NCBI GenBank assembly: GCA_963575745.1
Contig: CAUYUJ010014322.1
Coordinates: 250,001-314,000, forward strand
From: Prorocentrum cordatum
Lineage: Eukaryota; Sar; Dinophyceae; Prorocentrales; Prorocentraceae
DNA: 64,000 bases
Direction: 5' to 3'
Of the stretch, positions 49,360-59,283 are shown piece after piece. Positions within the stretch are counted from its first letter, which is position 1. Each line of letters starts with the position of its first letter. Under the pieces are notes generated by a model. That model was not told the origin of the DNA and did no database searches. It was given only the letters and a program-made list of their open reading frames with translations. The translations under genes and the position numbers were made by a program.

Positions 49360-49885
49360 CGCGGAAGACCGGGACGAGGGATAGGACCCGACCCTGCAAG
49401 GGCCAATGGCCGAAACCGCACCAGATTTAACTGCGCCGATCGGTGCCATTTGTTGTTTTGAAGCTCTGGTTTTTGTCGGCCCGCGCGGGCCGTCGTCAGC
49501 GCCAAAAGCCTCGCCGCCTGGGCCCTCGCCACCGCCGCGGCTACCGTCGTCGCCTGGGCCCCCGTCGCGATTCTCACCACCCTCTCCATCTGGGATTTCT
49601 GGCCTGATCGGCTTACTCTTCTCACGAACCGGCCTCCGCGGCCCATCGCAGCCCTTCCCCTTGCCTCGGGTGCCCCCCAGAACCGCGAATCTGGGCTTGG
49701 TCGCAGGCTCGCGCGAGGCCCTCTGGTTCTGCGAGGGCGGCGGGCTCTGCTTCAGGGTCAAGCCGAGGCCGCGCAGCTGGAACCATTTCGGGGGGCGTCT
49801 GGGAGCGCGTAGGTTTGGCAATAGCTGGCTTCCCACCCCCTCCAGGTCTTGCAATGATCCTATTCTGTGACATGCGCCCCATCTG
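49360..49885 (-). CDS. Candidate exon, Gly/Pro/Arg-rich
   Basis: The frame reads PPKWFQLRGLGLTLKQSPPP, EPATKPRFAVLGGTRGKGKG and ADDGPRGPTKTRASKQQMAP. The upstream end in another frame gives MSQNRIIARPGGGGKPAIAK. An RNA-binding-like low-complexity protein is possible. Frame choice is uncertain. Confidence 0.3.
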
Positions 49886-49894
49886 TGATCCCTG

Positions 49895-50300
49895 CGCGTC
49901 TCCTCCGCCACCTCCTCCTTCTCCTCCTCGTCCGCCTCCTACTCTCCCATCTCCGTCCCATCGCCCGTCCCTCCTGCTTCTCGACCCCCCCTCCCCCTTC
50001 GCCCTCATCCTTCTTGATCGAAACGGCGTGTCCTGCTGTGCCTGGCCGCGTGCCTGAAGAGCGTTCTCAATCTCTTGCCGTTCTCCTCCGCCCAATCGTC
50101 CAACCTCGGAGCGGGCGTTGCGTCTCTCATCTCTCTTTCTCTCTCTCCCTCTCTCTCTCTCATGTTTATACTTCTCTCTATCTGTATTTCCATAGTTTTT
50201 GGGTATTTGCTTCCCCTCTCTCTCTCTCTGTCTCACTCTCTCTCTCTCTCTCTCTCTCCATATATAGCTCTCTCTCTCTCTCTCTCTGTCTTTCACCTCC
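49895..50300 (+). repeat. CCT and (CT)n microsatellites
   Basis: CCTCCTCCTCC at 49900-49950, then CTCTCT blocks at 50118-50290 with TATATAG and TTTCTC interruptions. A short (GA)n follows at 50345-50370. Confidence 0.85.
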
Positions 50301-50732
50301 CCTATTCCCTGCTGAGCTGCACCGTCGACCCCCCCGCTCAGATGAAAAGAGAGAGAGAGAGAGAGACCGGACAAGTAGGCGGACCAGGGTCTGTCCGCGA
50401 GGCGCACTGCGGTGCGACAGCCCGCAAAACACTATTAGCGGCGGTGCAGCCTTAAGATACGAGGGCGGGCAACAGACCCCCTCCCCCGGCGCATTGCGTC
50501 TGAAGCTACGGACGGCGGACAGACTGCGAAGATCTCACGTGTCAGACCGCGTGACGAAGAAGGCCCCAACAAGAAAGGCGACGTGCGGACACGTGGCTAG
50601 GCGGCTTGGCAGACCGCCAGTTGGGCGCTTGGCCGCAGCGCGGCGCGCAGGGACGGGGCACCCCCCGCCCCCGCGCCCTGACACCGTGGACGCGGGGCCA
50701 CGCGTGCACACGGGCAGGCAGAATGGCGGAGA
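50301..50732. other. 3-prime flank of the LINE; no gene
   Basis: GC-rich sequence downstream (minus sense) of the LINE stop at 50733. No poly(A) is visible; the (TC)n on the minus strand at 50345-50370 may be the element tail. Confidence 0.4.
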
Positions 50733-53700
50733 TTAGCGCGGGGCTCCAGGCGGAGCGCCGCGGAGCGATGACAGCATAGCATGGAGGGTGAGTGGCGGCG
50801 CAGCACCATCGGGCGGGGGTGTAAGCAGCTCGGCGAAGGCACGACCGGCGCGGTGGAGGCGCTGGAGCAAAGGGCCTTGACGGGCTTGGGCGGCGGCAAG
50901 GTCGGCGGCGAGAGCTGCGCACCTCTGCTGGAGAGCGGCCGTAGACTGGGACAGCTCGGCTTCGCGGTCGGTGCGGGGCGGCTGCTCTGTGCCCGCGGCC
51001 GCGGGCCTCGCGGCGGGGACGAGGTCATCGGTGCGCCTGGCCAGGTGGTGGACCAGCGCGGTGCGGCGGTCCGTGCGCTGGCGGCCGTCGCCGTGGCGAG
51101 GCGACTGGAGGGCGTCGCGCGGTCCCAGGGCTGAAGCCGCTGGGGCCACGCCCCATGAGGACGGAGGAGCCGCAGCCTCGCAGCCTGCAACAGTAGGAGC
51201 GTGGACGGGGCGCGACGGCCTGACTGGCTCAGTGCCCTGCGGGGGGGCTGAAGCCGCCCCCGCGGGCTGGCGCTGGTGGGGGGACGGGGTTGGTGGCACG
51301 GGGGGACCAATCATGATGCCGTGCGAGGGCTCAGAGGTCGGCCGCGTGACCGGGTGGCGACTCGATGAAGCGGCATCGTCGGCAGCGTGGGGTGTCGGCG
51401 GGACGTCGTCTAAGCTGCCACCCAATCCGAGGGGATCATAAAAGTCCTCGTCGGCGTCTTGGAGGTGAGCGACGTCATCATGTGGGTGCGGTGCCGCTCT
51501 CGGTGGCGGAGTCGAGGTGGGCGTCGTGCGGATGCCCGACGGGGCAAGGTTGGCGCTGGCTGGCCCGTCGTCCAGGAAGTCTAGTCCCCCGCCGAAGCCG
51601 AACGGGTCGTCCTCCTGTTCGTCGTACATCGCCCGTTGGGCCTCGGCCCAGAGCTCGTCCGGGTTCTGCGGGATGTCTGGTCCAGCCGCGGGTGGTGCCT
51701 GGTCCGACAGCAGGGGGTTCGGTTCCATTTTGCTGAGTTCAGCCGCTGTAAACCCAGCCCTGCGGTGTGGGAGCGGCAGAGTACGGTGTCTGCGCTCGTA
51801 GATGGCGACAGCGACCCCGTGAAGCACGGTCGCTTGGCGATGTCGTGTTTTGGCAGCTTCAACGATGTCGTCGGGGAGGTTGTGCGTGCGTGCCGCCGCT
51901 GTGGCAAGGGCGTCGGCCTGACGGTTGAACTCCTCCGCGATGGGCCCGATGAGCCCAAGGTCGATGCCCAGGTCTCCCAGGTGGCTGGCGACTTTTTCGA
52001 CGCGAAACATGTCGGGCTTGGCCATGACACATCGGTGAATCATTGCCCAGAGCTCAGCGTGCGTGCCCTGCGGCGCTGGATGTCCGTCGATGATGCTTTG
52101 GAACCCATCGACCACCGCCTGGTTGTCCACGAAGACGTGCACGGGCCGTTCGGCACACGCCGTAAGGTGGACGATGGCAAGGGTCTCCGCAACCTGGGCG
52201 TTCTGCGTTAGGCCGTGAACGCGTGCACTGTAGTTCATGCGGTGGTCGATGCCGTAGTAGACGCCGTAGCCCGCTCGTGCTAGGAGTGGGATGGCTTGGT
52301 TGGTGCACGCACCGTCCGTGGCAGCATAGACCCATGTCCATCCAGTGTCGTTGTCAAGGTAGGTGGTGTAGGTGTCCTGGGCTGAAGCCGCAGGATCACC
52401 CTCAGGGGGGGGCCGCGGGATGGGCTGTGGCAGCGGGTCCCTTGCGAGGTCGGCCTGCAGGTCGAGGAGGGCTGGGTCTTCGTCGAAGAGCCCGCAGTGT
52501 CTTGTGTGCGGCGGAAGACGGGCCCACTGATCGTCACTGATGAGGGTGGTGAGAGGAACTCTTTCTCGGGCCCAGCACTTACAGTCGCGGACAGTGTGCG
52601 CCTGAGTTTCCTCTTCCTCGTCGCAGTAGCGGCACATGGGGCTGGGGTCTGCCGACGCGTTGGATCGGGATCGTCGCTGTTGGGTGTGGTCCCCGCCCGA
52701 CAGGTAGTTCAGGAGGAGCGCCAGCTGCCAGGCAGTGCATTTGGCTGCTCCTTTGGTTCGCGCGAGCCACGTGCTGGCGAAGAGGTCAAGGCCCTGTCTG
52801 ACCGAGGCGAGGTAGCCAAGGTCGTGTCGCCGTGGCTTGATCTTCCGCAGAAATGCCCTGCGTTGTGAGGCCCGCAGCATGTGCAGGAAGGCGTTTTGGG
52901 GTAGATTCAGCCAGCTGATCGGGCAGCCCCAGTCATCGTACATGATGCCAAATGTGGGCCAGGTCCATCGGAGCTGCTGGAGCGACTGGACGAGTCGCCC
53001 GACGGGTCCTCCACCAAACAGGGTCTGGACGTGGTGTTGGAGGTCTCTGGCGAGCCCGCAGAGTGTGACGTCGCGGTTAACCTGACGCCGCAGGCACAGG
53101 AATGCTTCACGCTGCGTGATGGCGTCGATCTCAAGGGCGTGTCCCGGCACGCACACGGCCATGAGAGTCCAGAACTCGACCCACTTGTTCCCCTTGGGGC
53201 GGATAGCCGCCTTGAGGGCGTGGTTGTAGGCAGTCTTGGCTGGGCCTGATGGTGCTTGAATGTCGGTGCCCGTGGTGCAGACGCTGGCAGCCAGGGATCG
53301 GGCGTGCCGCGCCTTGATAAGCATCGGCGACGGGAGCTTGCCAATGCGCGGCAGGCGGATAGTCGCCCTCCGCACACGGGCGTCTGCGGTGGCCGTGAGG
53401 TTAAGCGCGGCTGGAGCCGGCGCTGCCTCGGCGTTGATGTAACTCCCGACGAGCTTGAAGGAATCGACCACTCGGAGGGGGCGATCCGCCAGTGTGAGCT
53501 GGGTGACGGCGGCGTGCAGCTCATCGGTGAGCGCCCACCCTGCCACTTTACCAGGGTGAATGCGTTGACCGGAGAATCGGTCAAACTTGGCGGTTTCGTC
53601 GAGAGATTTCTGCAGCTCAGGAGCGGTGTGGGTAGTGGAGTTGCTGTCGTCAACGAAGGTAGTGCTGAGTGATCGAGGAACGTATCGGTGCTGCCTCTTT

Positions 53701-54835
53701 GTCCACACGCACATGAGCAGCTTGATGTCATCCAGGGACCACGAGCTGCCCTGGAGGTGACCGTTTGTCCTGGCCAGGTCCCTGGAGTACGCTCCGTTCA
53801 TGCGGATGTAGCGTTTGTGGTGTCTGTAGAAGTTTCGGCGGACAGTAACGATGTCTTGTGGGCACCCCGCGTGCAGCGCAAGGTTTAGACAGATGTCCGT
53901 GATGAGGTAGTCGAAGCACTTCTGTCGGTCAAGGGCTGCTCCAGCTAAGGGGAGGAGTAAAGTCCTGGCGTGTTCAATGCGCAGGGCGAGAGAAGTGCTG
54001 ACATCCCCAATGGTGGCTTTGGGAACGGCGCCGAAGCTCGTGGCATGGGTCCATCCTTGCCGCCAGGTCGTGAGGCTACGGTAGGCCGGCGCCTCCCACG
54101 CATACATCCACACGGAAAGAACCGAGAGAAGCCGTTGGTCCGTCGGGAGTTCCCCTCGGCCTTTTCGGAGGCACGGGTTTGGCACGTGCAGGAGGGGCTC
54201 GGGGATGGTGCCAGTGCGTTGCATAGCACGTAAGACGCTGGCGAAGAGGCGAAGGATGTCGTCGGGTAACTCCTTTGCCTCCTTGGTCGTCCAGCCGTCG
54301 AGTCCCCCCGCGCGGCGCGGTGAACGGGTGCGAATGAAGTGGATGAGTTGGTCGTCGGTAAGGTGGAAGGGGGCTGCTGGTGATGGCGTAGGCAGCTCTT
54401 GGCGGTGCGTGCCCAGGATGGGCTCCCAGGTGTCGACCATGAGCTTGAGCATGTCTTTGGTGTTGGCAACGATAGCGTTGGCGGGGAGGGCGTCGGGAAC
54501 CTGGGCTGGTAGTGGGCCACGAATGGGGCCGTCGTCGTTGTCCGTGTCGGGCGAGCTACCGTCGCCGGGGCTGAAGCCGCCGGCGTCGGTGTCGGCGTCA
54601 CTGTCGTCCGTGCTAGCTTGGTCAGGGTTGAAGGCGGTGATGTCGCAGTGGAGCTGTGCATCGTCGGGAGTGGTAGGCGTGCGGAGATACGCCGTGGGCG
54701 AGCAGTCGGCAGCCCGCGCGTATATGGCCGCCTTTCGCCCGCTTGGCTCGCGGACGCCCTCAGACCAGATCTTGATGCGTTCAGCTTTGGCTCGGTTTGC
54801 ACGTCGCGCCAGCTCCGAGTCTAGATTTTGGATAG
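50733..54835 (-). CDS. LINE reverse transcriptase, zinc motif and RNase H
   Basis: Open to about 54835 (IQNLDSELARRANRAKAERI). RT: GGLDGWTTKEAKELPDDILR (motif 1), LDRQKCFDYL (motif A, about 53905-53935), NGHLQGSSWSL (motif B), STTFVDDSNST (motif C, about 53640-53660), RIHPGKVAGWAL. Then PMCRYCDEEEETQAHTVRDC, a C-x2-C-x9-H-x4-C zinc motif. RNase H: YAATDGACTN, AETLAIVHLT, HVFVDNQAVVDGF and NRQADALATA supply the four acidic residues. A Pro/Ala-rich tail of about 300 residues ends in QRCAALAADLAAAQARQGPL, a short coiled coil. All catalytic residues are present, so this part may be functional. Hairpins H1-H5 lie inside it. Confidence 0.92.
51121..51147 (-). repeat. LINE hairpin H1
   Basis: Plus strand: GGTCCCAG, GG, CTGAAG, CC, unpaired G, CTGGGGCC. 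Outer stem of eight pairs including one G-T. Confidence 0.85.
51236..51266 (-). repeat. LINE hairpin H2
   Basis: Plus strand: CCTGCGGGGG, GG, CTGAAG, CC, unpaired G, CCCCCGCGGG. The stem has seven perfect pairs and a G-T before two more. Confidence 0.85.
52375..52395 (-). repeat. LINE hairpin H3
   Basis: Plus strand: TCCTG, GG, CTGAAG, CC, unpaired G, CAGGA. Perfect five-pair outer stem; lies in the RNase H coding part. Confidence 0.85.
53404..53424 (-). repeat. LINE hairpin H4
   Basis: Plus strand: AGCGC, GG, CTGGAG, CC, unpaired G, GCGCT. The loop is changed (CTGGAG) but the architecture is the same; it lies in the RT coding part. Confidence 0.85.
54559..54589 (-). repeat. LINE hairpin H5
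   Basis: Plus strand: CCGTCGCCGG, GG, CTGAAG, CC, unpaired G, CCGGCGTCGG. Six perfect pairs, one T-T mismatch, three more pairs. Confidence 0.9.
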
Positions 54836-55714
54836 ACGATCGAGCTGCTCTCCGCGTGGCGCTGGCACGTCGGGGGTCCAGGCGTCAGGAAAAGCCAGGA
54901 GGGCCGTGGGGCGCAGCTTGTGGCAGAGAAGGCGGGCCGCGGCCCACGTGCAGTCGATGCGTTGCGCCAGGTGCGGCGGGATAGCACGGCAGTCTATATG
55001 ATGGTGCAGTCCGATGAAGCGAAGCTCGCAAAGTTGCCGATGGAGCTTGCGAAGGCGGTTCATGTGAATCGTGGAAGCTCCGTAGGTGGGAAAGGCGCGG
55101 GGGACGGCGGGTCGCTCCTCGAACGTGGGTGTGAGCCCGTGCATGGTAGGGGCCTTCTTTTTTGGGTGGTCTGGCGGTGGGGGCGGCAGGTCCCGCAGCC
55201 GGGTGAGATGGCACTCATGGCTGGCCTCGTTCGCCAGGGCGAACATGCGTTCCACATCGTCGCGTGCGTCAGCCTGCTCCATGCGGTCGTGGTATCGTCC
55301 GGCGATGTGGGTCCCTAGTGCCTGGAGTTCGTGGTCCTCATGAGCTCCGTCGTTTGGAGGGTATGGCGTGGGGGCCAAAAGGCGTGGGGCCGTGTGATCG
55401 AGGCGGCTTAGGTCGAGTGTGACCTGCAGGCCAACATGGGACTTCGCTGGCAAGTCACGCAGATAGCAGAAGTCGGTGACAAGGGATCGCGCAGCTTGGT
55501 TGGCGATGACATAGTCGATGCGCGAAGTGCGGGGGCACTTGGTGACGCGGTCCCAGTCAGGGATATTGTGTGCATGGTGTGGTCTGGTGTGCCTTCAGCG
55601 ACGTTGGACCATCCGTGCTGCATCATGTGCAGCAGGTGTGGATTGTCGTCGATGTTCGTGTTGGCGTCCATACAAATGAAATACGGGGCTGAGCCGACCC
55701 TCGCGGCGGCGCAA
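54821..55714 (-). pseudogene. LINE endonuclease, C-terminal half, frame-broken
   Basis: YFICMDANTNIDDNPHLLHM in one frame (about 55720-55570), then NIPDWDRVTKCPRTSRIDYV and SHVGLQVTLDLSRLDH in another. M-D-A-N-T, S-R-I-D-Y and S-H-V-G match the D-x-N, S-x-I-D and S/H motifs of APE-type LINE endonucleases. A linker of about 200 residues to the RT follows. One-base shifts at about 55720, 55565 and 54835 interrupt it, so full-length protein needs indel repair or sequencing correction. Confidence 0.75.
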
Positions 55715-57949
55715 TCAGCAAGCCAAAATATCGGTGCTGTCCCCTCCAGCGACCCCGTAGAGGCTCGCAGTGTAGATCCCAGCGGGACCGTGGTTGTTTC
55801 GTCGCCGCCTGCGGCGGTGCTGGGTGCAGAGCGGGAGGAAGACCTCGTGCCATCGTTTCTTGGCCTTGAGGGTGGCGATACAGGTCGCAATGTCGTCGAC
55901 GGTGGAGTCGACGATGGCGTCCTTAGAGAGGATGGCAACCCCGCCCGAGGCGCCGGTGTTGCCCTCGACCGTGTGGTCCGTGCCACCGTGAGCAGCTTTG
56001 CGCTGGGCACGCGCCAGGTCCAGGTCAGGTCCCAGACTGGCCTGGTATCCTCCGTGGTGTGGATTGGCGGCGTTGGTGGCGATGGCTTGCCTGGTAGGCT
56101 TGGCATGACGGGTCTCCTGCAGCGCTATGACTGTGGCGTTGTGGTCGACACCTAGGGCGGTAATGGTTGGCCAGTTCGCTGGAAGACTCGTGATGTTGAG
56201 GCTGACGAGGTGGATGGAGCGACCTGGCCCATCTCCGTCGGTGGAGCTGGGGTTAGCACGCCCCGCACGGTGGAGGGCGGCCTGGCCGTCACCCAGGTAG
56301 GAGGCTTGGCCACAGTAGGAGCTCATGGCGTCGCAGCAGATTGGCTTGGATAAAACTGAAGCCGCCGTCGGGCCAAAAGTGTAGGCAAGGCATGGTCGAC
56401 GCTGCGCCGGGGGGGGTTCATAAACATCGGCAAAACTGCCTCGAAAAAACCTCCTCACTCCTGTACCGTGGGGGGCGGAGGGAGGAAAGGTGAGACGGCA
56501 GCAGGGGGCGAGGGAGGCGACTCCTCGATCCATCCTGCCGAGCGCAAGAGCAAAAGCAAACCAGCGGCGGCAGCGCGGTGCGGCAGCGGCGCAGCGCGCG
56601 CGCGAATACTGCGCACGCGACACCGCTGGTCCGTCCTGCGGCGGCGCGCCCGCCCCGTCAGTGCCGTGATGAGCAGCATCAGCTGGAACAGCTTGTTCGT
56701 GTGCGCCCTCCGCGCTCGCCTCGGGCGGTGGGCCCTGTGGCTGCGGCGGCGCACGCCCTGCCAGCGCGTCAGCCACTAGCTGGGCGTGGCGAGCGGCGCG
56801 GTCGGTGGCCTGGCGCTGAGCCTCGTCCATGCCCGCTGCCGTGAGGCTCGCGTTGCGGACAGGGCTGACTCCACGCGGGGCCGCCGCTGCCGCGGCAGCG
56901 GCAGAGGTGGCGGGGGCTCCGCCGTGGCTCTGAGGAGACAGCGGTGAGCCGCCGCCGAAGCCCGCCGCGAGGTCCTTGACGGAGTACTTGTGCTTGAAGG
57001 GGTCGAAGGTCGGCGCCTCGTCGGGGGCGACGACGCGGGTGGGCGGTGGCAGCTCCTGGTCCGTGGACGGCGTCGGCTCGAGGTCGACCTCGTTAGGGTC
57101 TTTGGCGCCGGCACCGAAACGTGGCACCACCTCGGGGGCTTGGGCGTCAGCCTGAGTCTCGCGGGGCGGCGAGCTCGTGGAACTCCCAGGGGGCTTGCGC
57201 GAGCGGTGGCGGCTGCTGGGCCGGCTGCGCGGGACGCGCCCGCCCGTGTGGCGGTCACGTGGCGAGGCCGCCTGGGCGTTGGCGCGCGCAGAGTCCGCCC
57301 TGCTCGGGGAGCGGATCGGCGCTGCGCTGGGTGCTGGGCTGGGCGGGCGGGAGCCGCCTGTGCCGCCCGCCGCCGAGGCTGCAGCCTGGTCAGGGTCGGC
57401 GGCGTCAGGCCGGGGGCTGACGCGGTGGGCACTACCCTCGCTGTGCCGCGGGGAGGCGCTGTGGTGTGCCTGGGTGTGCGTGAGGACGAGCGGGACGAGC
57501 GGCTGCCGCTCGCGCTCAGGGGGGGCGGGCATTGCCTGGGCAGGGCGCTGCGCTGCGGCCACGTTTGGCGGGGGCGTGTGTTGGCGCGGTTGCCAGGCGC
57601 GCACGTTCGCCTCGCGCCATCCTGCGGGGCGCCCTGTCCTGCCGCGGCTTGGTGCAGCCCCCTGGGCTGAAGCCGCAGGGGGTGCCGCTGCGGACTGGTT
57701 GCTGGCGGTGCTGTCGTGGCGGCCTGGGTAATGGCCCCAGGCACGCGTGGACCCTGGCGCGGGCGAGGTGGCCCGTGGGGGAGCCTGCGCGAGTGCGCGC
57801 GGGTAGCCGACGACCGCTGGGTGCACCCTGGCGTGGGGGACGTGGCCGTAGCTGGAGGCGGCTGCCCCTGCCGCCGCGGGCCTGGCACCAATGGGGCCAC
57901 GGTGGTAGGCGGCGCCCCCGCCGTACACCGCTCTGTCGCCTGTCGGGAC
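55715..57949 (-). CDS. LINE linker region and endonuclease N-terminal half
   Basis: From about 57949: VYGGGAAYHRGPIGARPAAA, a 400-residue Pro/Ala/Ser/Arg-rich linker, APTFDPFKHKYSVKDLAAGF, then IHLVSLNITSLPANWPTITA (about 56210-56150), VIALQETRHAKP (E of the active site) and GASGGVAILSK. GIYTASLYGVAGGD near the end continues the endonuclease fold. The frame is then lost at DSTDILAC. Low complexity dominates except for the endonuclease. Confidence 0.7.
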   Translation of the reverse strand, partial: VPTGDRAVYGGGAAYHRGPIGARPAAAGAAASSYGHVPHARVHPAVVGYPRALAQAPPRATSPAPGSTRAWGHYPGRHDSTASNQSAAAPPAASAQGAAPSRGRTGRPAGWREANVRAWQPRQHTPPPNVAAAQRPAQAMPAPPERERQPLVPLVLTHTQAHHSASPRHSEGSAHRVSPRPDAADPDQAAASAAGGTGGSRPPSPAPSAAPIRSPSRADSARANAQAASPRDRHTGGRVPRSRPSSRHRSRKPPGSSTSSPPRETQADAQAPEVVPRFGAGAKDPNEVDLEPTPSTDQELPPPTRVVAPDEAPTFDPFKHKYSVKDLAAGFGGGSPLSPQSHGGAPATSAAAAAAAAPRGVSPVRNASLTAAGMDEAQRQATDRAARHAQLVADALAGRAPPQPQGPPPEASAEGAHEQAVPADAAHHGTDGAGAPPQDGPAVSRAQYSRARCAAAAPRCRRWFAFALALGRMDRGVASLAPCCRLTFPPSAPHGTGVRRFFRGSFADVYEPPPAQRRPCLAYTFGPTAASVLSKPICCDAMSSYCGQASYLGDGQAALHRAGRANPSSTDGDGPGRSIHLVSLNITSLPANWPTITALGVDHNATVIALQETRHAKPTRQAIATNAANPHHGGYQASLGPDLDLARAQRKAAHGGTDHTVEGNTGASGGVAILSKDAIVDSTVDDIATCIATLKAKKRWHEVFLPLCTQHRRRRRRNNHGPAGIYTASLYGVAGGDSTDILAC
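57658..57682 (-). repeat. LINE hairpin H6
   Basis: Plus strand: CCCCCTG, GG, CTGAAG, CC, unpaired G, CAGGGGG. Seven perfect outer pairs. Confidence 0.9.
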
Positions 57950-59283
57950 GCGCGCGGGAGAGCGGTTGCGTGGCGTGCTCGGCTGACCTGCGTCGCGTGG
58001 TCGCGCTGCTGGGTGCGCTGCTGGTGCTGCTGGTAGCGCTGCTGGTCGGCTCTCGAGAGCGGGCGGGTGTCGGGGAGGATGGGCGGCACGTCGGGCCGCC
58101 GCCAGCCCTGGTAGACGTGCTCGAAGGCATGGTCTGGGTAAGTCTCCCCGACAGGTGAGTAGCGCCGTACATGCTCCACGAAGTCAATGTTCTGCGGCTC
58201 GGGGAGCACCGTGATGTTCACAGCCCGCTGGTGCGCTGGTCCATAGAGACAGAAGCTACCACGGTTGCTGCGGTCGTGGTTCAACTCGGCTTCGGTCGTG
58301 GCACGACTCACCATGGCGTCACAGAGGCGCATGTCGTAGTCGAGAGCTTGAGGCCCAGGGCCGCCCTCGGCATCCCAGTACAGTACCACATCCCGCCAGC
58401 GCGTGCGGGTAGTGTGGATGCGCTCGGCGATAGACTCGCAGACGGTCCTGACTGTGACACGATCCCTGTACATGTTGGTGATGGCTAGGGAGTAAGGTCG
58501 GCGCACCGCTTTGTTGAAGATGAAATCCTCCTTGAGGGCCTGGTGCGGGCCGAAGAGCACGTAGCCTTCCTTCCACAGCGGTTGGTCGGGAGACGGGTCT
58601 TCAGGCATCCCCGTCCCTGTGAACCCTGGTGGCCGCCTCGTGCCGTCGGGCAATCCCTGCTTGGGGACGCGACGCGGCCTCGGTGGTAGATACCATTGGC
58701 CCTGGTATCCTGCTTGGCCTGGTTGCGGAGGCTCCCCCCCGGGGCCTGAAGGCGCTCGGGGGGGCTCCATGAGGTCGTGCTGGGCTGGCGCGTTGCCGTA
58801 TTGGCGGGCGAGGATGTGCGGAGGCATCCCTGTGGCACGGACGTCGAACAGGCTGTGCGGACGAGGCGGATGCGGGCATCTGCTGGAGAGGCAGCATGTG
58901 TCGGCGGCCCTGTCGTCGGTGCTGTACACGCACGTCCAGCTGTTGCAAGAGTAGTCCGTGGACCAGTCCATAGGTGCACGCAGTCCGCTGAGGGAGCAGT
59001 CCGGGCACGTCGGTTGGCCCGAGGTGCCGAGCTGCGTGTTGCGGCGGGCAGCACAATACTGGCAGCATTGGAATCGGCACTGTAGGCAAATCCAGCGTCC
59101 TGGTAGGGGCGGGAACGCTTGCTCGTCGGTGACTGCGTCGTCTGGGTGGGGTCGGGGTCGATCCCACAAAGGCCAGACGTCGGCGAACCAGGACTGGCCT
59201 GTAGTGCGGACCGCCTCCGCGGGGAGGCGAGCGTCGTCAGCATGGCGCTCGATCCACTGGGGCCCCAGGTCCGCTGCGATCAT
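57950..59283 (-). CDS. LINE ORF-B: Cys-rich zinc segment
   Basis: Starts with ATG in the sequence ATGA, which also holds the stop of ORF-A (59283-59280). The frame is open further upstream (VHVKADDTWRTVMIAADLGP), so a frameshift from ORF-A near 59350 is the alternative. Residues about 65-105 are cysteine-rich: WICLQCRFQCCQYCAARR, PTCPDC, CNSWTC, probably binding zinc and nucleic acid. Then RPYSLAITNMYRDRVTVRTV and FVEHVRRYSPVGETYPDHAF, which appear ordered. The frame changes near 57950 in a Gln-rich stretch. Confidence 0.65.
58734..58764 (-). repeat. LINE hairpin H7
   Basis: Plus strand: CCCCCCCGGG, GC, CTGAAG, GC, unpaired G, CTCGGGGGGG. The inner pair is changed from G-C to C-G with compensation. 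Confidence 0.9.

Noticed and set aside
57361-57400. AGGCTGCAGCCT palindrome as another LINE hairpin
   Set aside because: It lacks the unpaired base and complementary outer arms of the hairpin family.
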